A DNA stretch of 6,541 nt, from positions 264-6,804 of the forward strand of contig PMCH01000320.1 in the NCBI GenBank assembly GCA_003154055.1, given 5' to 3'. A program made the translations under genes and the position numbers. The notes below the pieces were generated by a model. That model was not told the DNA's origin, made no database searches, and saw nothing but the letters and a program-made list of their open reading frames with translations. Positions 1 to 4,829 of this stretch are shown piece after piece. Numbering within the stretch: the stretch's first letter is position 1; each line of letters begins with the position of its first letter. This stretch comes from Acidobacteriaceae bacterium (lineage in GTDB: Bacteria; Acidobacteriota; Terriglobia; Terriglobales; Acidobacteriaceae).

Positions 1-752
1 GCGTCCCACCCGAAGCGGTAGATCACATAGAGAACATAGACGGTCGCATAAATCTCGTGGGCCACGTAGCCCAGGAAGTTGACCACCGCCAATCCCGCGA
101 GTTCGGTGTGCGAACGCAGCAGTCGCAGCGCGCCCAGCGGGTTCGCGTTCTGCCACTGGAGTTTGGTCTGCCGCCGCTCGACCGGCAGGGATTCAGGCAG
201 CACGAACAGTCCGTAGCAGAAGTTCAGCAGGCTGCCCGCACCCGCCACCCAGAAAGGCAATCGCGGATTGTGCATGCCGAGCCAGCCTCCAAAGGCCGGC
301 CCCAGGATGAAGCCCACGCCGAAAGCCCCGCCCAACAGGCCGAACGCCTTGGAGCGCTTCTCTGGCGGCGTGACGTCGCTGATATAGGCGGTCGCCGTCG
401 GAATGCTGGCGGAGGTGAGGCCGGAGAGAATCCGCCCCAGAAAGAGCCACCGGACCGAGGGCGCCAGCGCCATGATCAGGTAGTCCAGCGCCAGGCCGAG
501 GTTCGAAAGCAGAATGACCGGGCGCCGGCCGTAGCGGTCCGAGAGCAGTCCCAGTACGGGGGCAAAGACGAACTGCATGAACGCCCATGTGGTCCCGAAC
601 AGGCCCAGGTATTCGGACGCGCGCGCCGTGTTGCCGCCCAGAAAATCGGAAATCAGTTTGGGCAGCAGCGGCGCCACAATGCCGAAGCCCAGCATGTCGA
701 GCAGAACGGTGACGAAAATGAAGCCCAGCGCGGCGTGGCGTTTGGTGAACAT
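1..752 (-). CDS. MFS efflux transporter, TCR/Tet-like, 3' end cut off by window
   Basis: Inner-membrane major facilitator protein, probably a proton-driven exporter of small molecules; the substrate cannot be read from the sequence. The 250 visible residues cover the N-terminal six-helix half and about one helix of the second half; the family is usually near 400 residues with 12 helices. Helix 1 holds the TetA-style pattern LLDMLGFGIVAPLLP (residues 17-31, with Asp19). Motif A is GLLSDRYGRRP (68-78) between helices 2 and 3. RILSG (107-111) fits motif B in helix 4, and GVGFILGPAFGG (145-156) is the antiporter motif C in helix 5. The charged stretch around 187-210 fits the central cytoplasmic loop. 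The ATG has a GAGG Shine-Dalgarno about 6 bases upstream. It starts 67 bases after the stop of the zinc-ribbon gene on the same strand, so cotranscription is possible. Family is confident; tetracycline or any other drug as substrate is not implied. Confidence 0.92.
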   Translation of the reverse strand, partial: MFTKRHAALGFIFVTVLLDMLGFGIVAPLLPKLISDFLGGNTARASEYLGLFGTTWAFMQFVFAPVLGLLSDRYGRRPVILLSNLGLALDYLIMALAPSVRWLFLGRILSGLTSASIPTATAYISDVTPPEKRSKAFGLLGGAFGVGFILGPAFGGWLGMHNPRLPFWVAGAGSLLNFCYGLFVLPESLPVERRQTKLQWQNANPLGALRLLRSHTELAGLAVVNFLGYVAHEIYATVYVLYVIYRFGWD

Positions 753-786
753 GCGAGACCTCAGAGCCAAAAGGGGCGGACTAGGA

Positions 787-800
787 AAGGCCGGGGCCTT
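787..800 (-). terminator. Small GC-rich hairpin between zinc-ribbon and MFS genes
   Basis: AAGGCC and GGCCTT form a perfect 6-base inverted repeat around GG, which in RNA would be a 5-bp stem with a 4-base loop. It lies 19 bases past the stop of the zinc-ribbon gene. No T-run follows it on the minus strand, so it is at best a weak or attenuating terminator and may mean nothing. Confidence 0.2.
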
Positions 801-819
801 ACGCTTGGGGAACGATGTC

Positions 820-1947
820 TCAACTGGCTGCCGAATGCTCCGCCGGAGAAGCGGTATGTTCTTTGTGGCCGGAGCGGCGCTCGATTTGAGCGGCCCGCAG
901 ATCGTTGTGCAGGATATCGAGCGCGTTGGTGGGCATTTCCAAACCCCACTCGTCCATCTCTTTCTCGTCGAAATGCCCGTTCAGGCGGATCGTCGTCTCG
1001 GTGAAATCTTCGGGAAAGGCCAACCGGTAGGTCCCTTCGCGGGTGAGTATGTCTCCCAGTTGCCGGCCGGTATGCATCTCGTACACCCGGCGGCTTGAAG
1101 CATCGCCGCTGTTGGTGAAGACCAGCAGCGCCTCGCCTTCTTCGCCGTAGTCGGGGCGGTAGAACCACGCCTGCGCCGAATCGGTCTTCGGGCGCGCTCG
1201 CCGCCGGCCCGCTGCTACCAATTCCTTTTCCGCTTTCAACTCGTGCGCGGAATCGTAGTACATAATCCGCTGGCAGGACTCGCAGATGACGACCAGTTGG
1301 CCGTTCCGCACTTCGTTATAGGTCTGCGGACGCAGCATCACCTGGCAGCCCATGCATTTCTGGTCGCGGACTTCCGCCAGACCGGAGCCGCGGAACTTCA
1401 TCACCCGCTCGTAGTGCCGCAGCAGATCGGCGGAAGCACCCGAGCGCAGCCCTTCGCGTTTGGCAGTCCATTCCGCCAGCTTTGCCTGGTCTTCAGCGGT
1501 GGTCTTTCGGGCTTCTTCTTTCTCTTTCTCGATCTCGGCGGTCTCGGCTTTCAGTTCCGCCTCCGCTGCTTTCACATCTTTCTCGCGGACTTCGGCGTTG
1601 ACCATTACCTCGAGAATGCGGTCTTCATTGATGCGGATTTCCTGCTCGGCAAACTGGATCTCGTGCAGCAGCGCTTTGTATTGTTCGTTGGTTTTTACGT
1701 CGAGCGACTGGTCGCGGTACTTGGAGATCTTGCCTTGCAGGTCTTTAATCGTGGATTCGAATTTCTTGCGGTTGGCCTCGTCACCCTTGGCCGCGACCCG
1801 GGCCTTTTCCAGGCGCGCCTTGGTTCCGGCCAGCTTCTGTTCGATCGCCGCCACGCGCTTGGGCAGTGCGGCAATCTCGTCCTGCAGCTTGCGGATTTCC
1901 TTGTCCGCGACCTGCAGTTCCAGCAGTTTTTCGATGTCAGGAAGCAT
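820..1947 (-). CDS. C4 zinc-ribbon coiled-coil protein (COG1579 type) with extra C-terminal domain
   Basis: Probably a cytoplasmic nucleic-acid or protein-binding adaptor of the COG1579/zf-RING_7 group, which includes Helicobacter HP0958 (FlgZ) and chlamydial CdsZ; the role outside those species is unclear. Residues 1 to about 165 are a long charged helical hairpin rich in Glu, Lys and Ala, predicted coiled coil. The ribbon follows, with cysteine pairs C198-xx-C201 and C222-xx-C225, and the family-typical Y-N-E-V-R and RIMYY segments around them. Such proteins usually end near residue 240-250. This one continues after a basic linker (RRRARPK, 248-254) with about 100 residues that I do not recognise, acidic and aromatic, containing FPEDFTETTIRLNGHFDEKE (311-330). 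The frame is open throughout and shows no sign of a frameshift. The ATG at 1947 fits the family N-terminus (MLPDIEKLLELQ), but no clear Shine-Dalgarno precedes it. The MFS gene follows on the same strand. Confidence 0.9.
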   Translation of the reverse strand: MLPDIEKLLELQVADKEIRKLQDEIAALPKRVAAIEQKLAGTKARLEKARVAAKGDEANRKKFESTIKDLQGKISKYRDQSLDVKTNEQYKALLHEIQFAEQEIRINEDRILEVMVNAEVREKDVKAAEAELKAETAEIEKEKEEARKTTAEDQAKLAEWTAKREGLRSGASADLLRHYERVMKFRGSGLAEVRDQKCMGCQVMLRPQTYNEVRNGQLVVICESCQRIMYYDSAHELKAEKELVAAGRRRARPKTDSAQAWFYRPDYGEEGEALLVFTNSGDASSRRVYEMHTGRQLGDILTREGTYRLAFPEDFTETTIRLNGHFDEKEMDEWGLEMPTNALDILHNDLRAAQIERRSGHKEHTASPAEHSAAS

Positions 1948-1965
1948 CGGCTAGACGGGGCATCT

Positions 1966-1981
1966 GACAACGATTCTAACA
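1966..1981 (-). promoter_or_regulatory. Extended -10 promoter for the zinc-ribbon gene
   Basis: On the minus strand, TGTTAGAAT (1981 to 1973) is an extended -10 element: TG, one base, then TAGAAT, matching TATAAT at five of six positions. It would start transcription near 1966 and give a leader of about 19 bases. No good -35 hexamer is visible at 15-19 bases spacing, which extended -10 promoters tolerate. It lies between the palindromic repeat and the gene, so the zinc-ribbon/MFS unit can be transcribed independently of the polyferredoxin gene upstream. Confidence 0.45.
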
Positions 1982-2004
1982 CGTAGAAAAGGGAGAAGAG
2001 CTTG

Positions 2005-2076
2005 ACCACGGGGGGCCACGGAGGAACACGGAGGAAGTGCAGGGCTTCCTCCGTGTTCCTCCGTGGCCTCCGTGGT
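2005..2076. repeat. 72-base palindromic repeat made of 10-base units, 3' of the polyferredoxin gene
   Basis: The left arm 2014-2037 and right arm 2045-2068 are perfect reverse complements (24 bp) around a 7-base loop (TGCAGGG). After a small internal mismatch (GG opposite T), a further 7 bp pair: ACCACGG at 2005-2011 with CCGTGGT at 2070-2076. Each arm is itself a tandem repeat with a 10-base period: CACGGGGGGC, CACGGAGGAA, CACGGAGGAA on the left, and the mirror TTCCTCCGTG twice plus GCCTCCGTG on the right. It begins 5 bases beyond the stop codon at 2082-2084. The transcript of that gene would form a very stable hairpin and may end or be protected there, although the following bases are only moderately T-rich. 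Repeats based on CCACGGAGG are, from memory, scattered through many genomes of Acidobacteriota and other soil phyla. Short reading frames across it are artefacts. Confidence 0.9.
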
Positions 2077-2081
2077 TATCT

Positions 2082-3230
2082 CTACTGGTTTTCGCCCGGC
2101 ATCGGATGCCGCGCCTGGTCGGCATTCGGAACCAGCGCCTCATATGTCGCCCGTGCCACGTGCGAATCCCAATATCCCGCGGTCTTGGCAAATCCCACAA
2201 TCCCGAAGAACAGCACGGCAATCCCCGCTGCCATCGCCCATACCGGCATGGTGCGAGGTTGCGGCGCGAGTTCCGGAATCCCCGGCAGCGCCAGGCTCAA
2301 CGTGTCCTTCGCCGGACACACCGCCACGCATTCCAGGCATCCCGTGCATTCCGCCGACTTGATCGTCACCAGTCTGTCCACCGGGAGCGCCGAGGGGCAG
2401 GCTTTGGCGCATTTCGCACAGTCAATGCAGGTTTCCACATTGCGCCGGATGCGCGCCGGACTGAACAGCGAAGTGATCCCCAGCAGCGCCCCGTACGGAC
2501 ACAGATAGCGGCACCAGAAGTTCTGCACGAACAGCGACGCCACCACCAGCACGCCGAGCACGATCGCACCGGTCTCGCCCATGTGGCGGAAGAAGTTCAG
2601 CATCTTCACGTCGGCGATCACGCCGTACGGGCTGTTCATGAACGCGGTAATCTCGCCCACCGCCATCGAGCTCACCGCCCACACGAAGAAGCCAAGCAGC
2701 AGGTACTTCAGGCCGCGCAAGCCCACGTCCAGCCAGTCGGGCAGATGAAAATTGCGTCCGAACAGCTTGCGCCCCAGCTGCCACAGGTATTCGGAAATCG
2801 TCCCGACCGGGCAGAGCCAGCTGCAGAAGGCCTTACGGAATAAGAACGACATCGCCAGAAACGAGAGCAGCAGGAACATGCCCGCCGGATGCAGCGACGG
2901 CACGTGGTGGGTGAGTGCAAAGTACTTCAGGTTCATCAGAGCGGCGATCGGCAGCCAGCCCTCCACTCCCGCAGGCCGCGCCACTGAACCTGTCGCGCCG
3001 CCTAGTTCGAATTGCCGTACCCAGGAATAGAAAATGCTTCCGATCCAGACGTTAAGCAGCAGGAATGCGCCCTGAAAGCTGCGCCGCACGATCTGTGAGT
3101 AGTCGCGATCAGTGCGGCGGACGAGCTTCTTTCTTGGTTTCGGTGCAAGCTTTGCCGGCCGCTGCAACGGCGCGTCAACAACTTCAGAAGGAGTATCTGG
3201 AATGATTTCGCTATGAACTTGCGTTGCCAT
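2082..3230 (-). CDS. Membrane-bound 4Fe-4S polyferredoxin, NapH/YccM-like
   Basis: Integral membrane electron-transfer protein, probably passing electrons between the quinone pool or a membrane reductase and an unknown partner. Of the 382 residues, about 1-45 are a basic cytoplasmic tail. Hydrophobic helices lie near 51-70, 114-132, 172-192, 220-238 and 328-346. Two CxxxCP motifs, typical of the NapH/NosR C-terminus/CcoG superfamily, are FCSWLCPVG (C136, C140) and FWCRYLCPYG (C240, C244). Two bacterial-type ferredoxin motifs follow: C268, C271, C274, C278 and C295, C298, C301, C305. The protein lacks the long C-terminal Ig-like domain of CcoG/FixG, so an accessory role in cytochrome oxidase assembly is less likely. 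No nap, nos, cytochrome or oxidase gene is adjacent, so the partner is unknown. The ATG is supported by AAGGGTGG at 3242-3235. A CRP/FNR-type site sits upstream. Family is confident; exact role is not. Confidence 0.93.
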   Translation of the reverse strand: MATQVHSEIIPDTPSEVVDAPLQRPAKLAPKPRKKLVRRTDRDYSQIVRRSFQGAFLLLNVWIGSIFYSWVRQFELGGATGSVARPAGVEGWLPIAALMNLKYFALTHHVPSLHPAGMFLLLSFLAMSFLFRKAFCSWLCPVGTISEYLWQLGRKLFGRNFHLPDWLDVGLRGLKYLLLGFFVWAVSSMAVGEITAFMNSPYGVIADVKMLNFFRHMGETGAIVLGVLVVASLFVQNFWCRYLCPYGALLGITSLFSPARIRRNVETCIDCAKCAKACPSALPVDRLVTIKSAECTGCLECVAVCPAKDTLSLALPGIPELAPQPRTMPVWAMAAGIAVLFFGIVGFAKTAGYWDSHVARATYEALVPNADQARHPMPGENQ

Positions 3231-3244
3231 CAGGCCACCCTTAC

Positions 3245-3257
3245 AAGCTCAAGAGTA
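3245..3257 (-). promoter_or_regulatory. Predicted -10 box and start site of the polyferredoxin gene
   Basis: TACTCT (3257 to 3252, minus strand) keeps the three most conserved -10 bases (T1, A2, T6). If it spans -12 to -7, transcription starts near 3245 and the leader is about 15 bases, just enough for the AAGGGTGG ribosome site. No TTGACA-like -35 is present; the position is taken by the activator site, as expected for an activator-dependent promoter. This is inference from spacing. Confidence 0.4.
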
Positions 3258-3278
3258 GAGGGCTTGTCACACTCAGGA

Positions 3279-3294
3279 TGTGACCTATGTCACG
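3279..3294. promoter_or_regulatory. CRP/FNR-family operator upstream of the polyferredoxin gene
   Basis: TGTGACCTATGTCACG is an inverted repeat GTGAC-N4-GTCAC. It matches the CRP consensus TGTGA-N6-TCACA at nine of ten conserved positions. Its centre (3286.5) lies 41.5 bases upstream of the start site deduced from the -10 box, the standard class II activator position. A third half-site, GTCACA at 3266-3271, forms a second inverted repeat with TGTGAC at 3279-3284 over a 7-base spacer. Which CRP/FNR-family protein binds cannot be told from the site; a redox or NO-responsive member would fit the iron-sulfur target. Confidence 0.55.
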
Positions 3295-3327
3295 CTCGAA
3301 TCGCTTTGGCAACTGATTGATTAAAGG

Positions 3328-3870
3328 CTACTTGCGCCTCTTGTAGTGGATCGGCCACTGCACCTGCCAGGTCTTTCCGACGTCTTTCGAAGACTCCCAG
3401 CTCCAATCGAATTCGTCGGCGCCAATATTCTTGAACACCATTCGCTGAATGGCCCGCGTGCCGTCCGGCCGGGTGACTTCGCGCGCCAGGATCATCTGGC
3501 CGTCTTTGAACTCGCCGACAAAATCTAGATAGCCGCCCTCGTTGTCGACCCAGGTCTGTTTCCACTTGGCGGCGCGCGTGTCGAACAAGGACACGCTCTT
3601 CCCACGCAGGTGCATATCGCTGCCGCCCGAAAAATTCTCCTCCACCACACAATTATCCAGCTCTCGCCTGATGCTGTTCGTGCCGTGCTGCACCTCCCCG
3701 GGGTTGTTGCCCGGCCAGGTCAGGTCCCATTCGCCTACCCAGAAATCAAACTGGCGCTGCTCACTCACCGCGCATGGATTCAGCGAAGGCGTGCTGGCAT
3801 TCTGCTGTCCACAAACCCAACTCCCAAGACACAACACACTGAACACAACCCCGCTGGTGACCTGTCGCAT
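3328..3870 (-). CDS. Small secreted protein, DUF1579-like
   Basis: Function unknown. The 180-residue product starts with a Sec signal peptide (hydrophobic core about residues 7-19). Cleavage is probably near residue 21, so the mature part is likely periplasmic or extracellular. SWVC at 17-20 does not fit a lipobox well (Trp and Val before Cys), so a lipoprotein is unlikely but not excluded. The mature part opens with FDFWVGEWDLTW (41-52), the typical start of DUF1579-like domains, which are probably beta-rich. It continues with alternating strands and ends with WQVQWPIHYKRRK (168-180), a common ending in such proteins. Cys33 and Cys74 could form a disulfide. The ATG is preceded by AGGGGG at 3882-3877. 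The polyferredoxin gene lies 97 bases downstream but has its own promoter signals, and a functional link is not evident. The TauE/SafE gene is divergent. Family assignment is from motif memory and moderately sure. Confidence 0.8.
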   Translation of the reverse strand: MRQVTSGVVFSVLCLGSWVCGQQNASTPSLNPCAVSEQRQFDFWVGEWDLTWPGNNPGEVQHGTNSIRRELDNCVVEENFSGGSDMHLRGKSVSLFDTRAAKWKQTWVDNEGGYLDFVGEFKDGQMILAREVTRPDGTRAIQRMVFKNIGADEFDWSWESSKDVGKTWQVQWPIHYKRRK

Positions 3871-3961
3871 TCGCCGCCCCCTGTCCTCAGGTCAGACGAC
3901 AGCCGCGGCAGAACGTTATCCAAGCCTCCAAACTTCGCGCCGGGTGTGTTACATCTTCTAT

Positions 3962-4723
3962 TTGGACCTGCACACCATTTTCTTTCTCTTTTTCGCCGGC
4001 GTGCTGGGCGGCGCGCTCAACGCAGTCGCCGGCGGCGGCAGCTTCATCGCCTTCCCGGCCCTACTGTTCAGCGGTGTCGCGCCAATTTCCGCCAACGCAA
4101 CCAACGCCACCGCCCTCTGGGTGGGGGTAACCGCGAGTTCGGGCGCGTACCGCAAGCATCTCGACATCTCGCGGCGGGTGATGATTCCGCTTGCCGTGAC
4201 CAGCGTGATCGGGGGATTCGCCGGCGCCTTCCTGCTCCTGAGGACGCCCGCTCACACCTTCCTGCGCGTCCTGCCGTGGCTGATGTTGGGCGCCACACTT
4301 CTGTTTATTTTCAGCGGCCGCCTGACGCGCGGAACGAACCGCATGGCGCACGATGCCTCCCGCACCGCCATCACCGTGGCTGCGCTGTTTGAGCTGGTGG
4401 TCGCCGTTTATGGCGGCTATTTCGGCGGCGGCGTGGGGATCATGAACCTCGCCATGCTGGCGGCACTCGGCATGACCGACATTCACGCCATGAACGCGTT
4501 GAAGGTCGTGCTGGCCGGCATCATCAACGCCATGGCGGTGATCACGTTTATCGTGGCCGGCGCCGTCGCCTGGAAGCCGGGCGTAATCATGATCGCGGGC
4601 GCAATCATCGGCGGCTACTTTGGCGCCCACTACGCCCAGAAGCTACCGCAGGCGTGGATTCGTGCCTTCGTCATCGCGGTGGGGACCGGGATGACAATCT
4701 ATTTCTTCTGGAAAGCATACTGA
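3962..4723 (+). CDS. TauE/SafE family membrane permease
   Basis: Inner-membrane transporter of the TauE/SafE (sulfite/organosulfonate exporter) family; the real substrate is unknown, as most members are uncharacterised. With TTG at 3962 as start the product has 253 residues, the usual family length, and begins DLHTIFFLFFAGVLGG. Both halves of the internal repeat show the glycine-rich signature: LNAVAGGGSFIAFP (19-32) and YGGYFGGGVGIMNLAML (150-166). PISANATN (41-48) and DIHAMNALK (173-181) are the matching loops after the first helix pair of each half. About eight helices are predicted. No in-frame ATG lies near the start of homology. The open frame extends back to an ATG at 3542, but that stretch is antisense to the DUF1579-like gene and reads as non-protein. 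GTG at 3944 is the other candidate start (9 bases after a weak purine patch at best). The family is certain; the start is not. Confidence 0.88.
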   Translation: MDLHTIFFLFFAGVLGGALNAVAGGGSFIAFPALLFSGVAPISANATNATALWVGVTASSGAYRKHLDISRRVMIPLAVTSVIGGFAGAFLLLRTPAHTFLRVLPWLMLGATLLFIFSGRLTRGTNRMAHDASRTAITVAALFELVVAVYGGYFGGGVGIMNLAMLAALGMTDIHAMNALKVVLAGIINAMAVITFIVAGAVAWKPGVIMIAGAIIGGYFGAHYAQKLPQAWIRAFVIAVGTGMTIYFFWKAY

Positions 4724-4734
4724 CCCAGCCCAAG

Positions 4735-4782
4735 CCTGCCGCGGATAAGTTTCCGTTTTCTCCATGACGGTTTTTCGGCAGG
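4735..4782 (+). terminator. Possible terminator after the TauE/SafE gene
   Basis: Inside an outer inverted repeat (CCTGCCG at 4735-4741 and CGGCAGG at 4776-4782) lies a short hairpin, CCGT at 4753-4756 with ACGG at 4767-4770, directly followed by TTTTT (4771-4775). The 4-bp inner stem is weak, so this is a tentative call. It begins about 12 bases after the TauE/SafE stop codon. Confidence 0.3.
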
Positions 4783-4792
4783 AATTTCGCAA

Positions 4793-4798
4793 TGTAAT
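4793..4798 (+). promoter_or_regulatory. Candidate -10 box for the GloVer/TIG protein gene
   Basis: TGTAAT matches TATAAT at five of six positions and lies about 32 bases before the ATG at 4830, leaving room for a leader with the ribosome site. The best -35 at 16 bases spacing is only TTTTTC (4771-4776), which also overlaps the possible terminator T-run. Confidence 0.3.
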
Positions 4799-4817
4799 GT
4801 AGTGGGGCTTATTAGTG

Positions 4818-4824
4818 AAGGAGG
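4818..4824 (+). promoter_or_regulatory. Strong Shine-Dalgarno that sets the start at 4830
   Basis: AAGGAGG lies 5 bases before the ATG at 4830 and is near-perfectly complementary to the 16S rRNA 3' end. An in-frame GTG at 4815 sits upstream of this motif and would translate it, so the ATG is the true start. The choice also places the signal peptide right at the N-terminus. Confidence 0.85.
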
Positions 4825-4829
4825 ATTCG

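Noticed and set aside
57..1004. Long plus-strand open frame of 315 codons across the MFS gene and the end of the zinc-ribbon gene
   Set aside because: Antisense shadow of two well-supported minus-strand genes; the translation is rich in Arg, Gln and Pro with no domain or hydrophobic pattern.
1243..1986. Plus-strand open frames of 247 and 164 codons opposite the zinc-ribbon gene
   Set aside because: They mirror the coiled-coil codons (Glu and Lys codons read as Phe, Leu and Ser on the other strand); the minus-strand frame carries the zinc-ribbon motifs.
2005..2076. CRISPR-like or phage attachment repeat
   Set aside because: The units are contiguous 10-mers without spacers and are arranged as one inverted pair; no integrase or cas gene is nearby.
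1976..2221. Short open frames across the palindrome, reading NHGGHGGTRR and SVFLRG on both strands
   Set aside because: These peptides come from translating the 10-base repeat and overlap the real polyferredoxin gene; they are known artefacts of this kind of repeat.
2037..2843. 268-codon plus-strand open frame
   Set aside because: Antisense to the polyferredoxin gene, His/Arg/Gln-rich, with no motif.
3902..3909. GCCGCGGC palindrome in the divergent intergenic region
   Set aside because: An 8-base GC-only palindrome is expected by chance in DNA of this composition, and no second copy or promoter geometry supports an operator.
3542..3961. N-terminal extension of the TauE/SafE frame back to ATG 3542
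   Set aside because: It is fully antisense to the DUF1579-like gene for most of its length, is not hydrophobic like the family, and would give a 393-residue product well beyond family length.
4061..4630. 189-codon minus-strand open frame opposite the TauE/SafE gene
   Set aside because: His/Gly/Asp-rich mirror of membrane-protein codons; no homology features.
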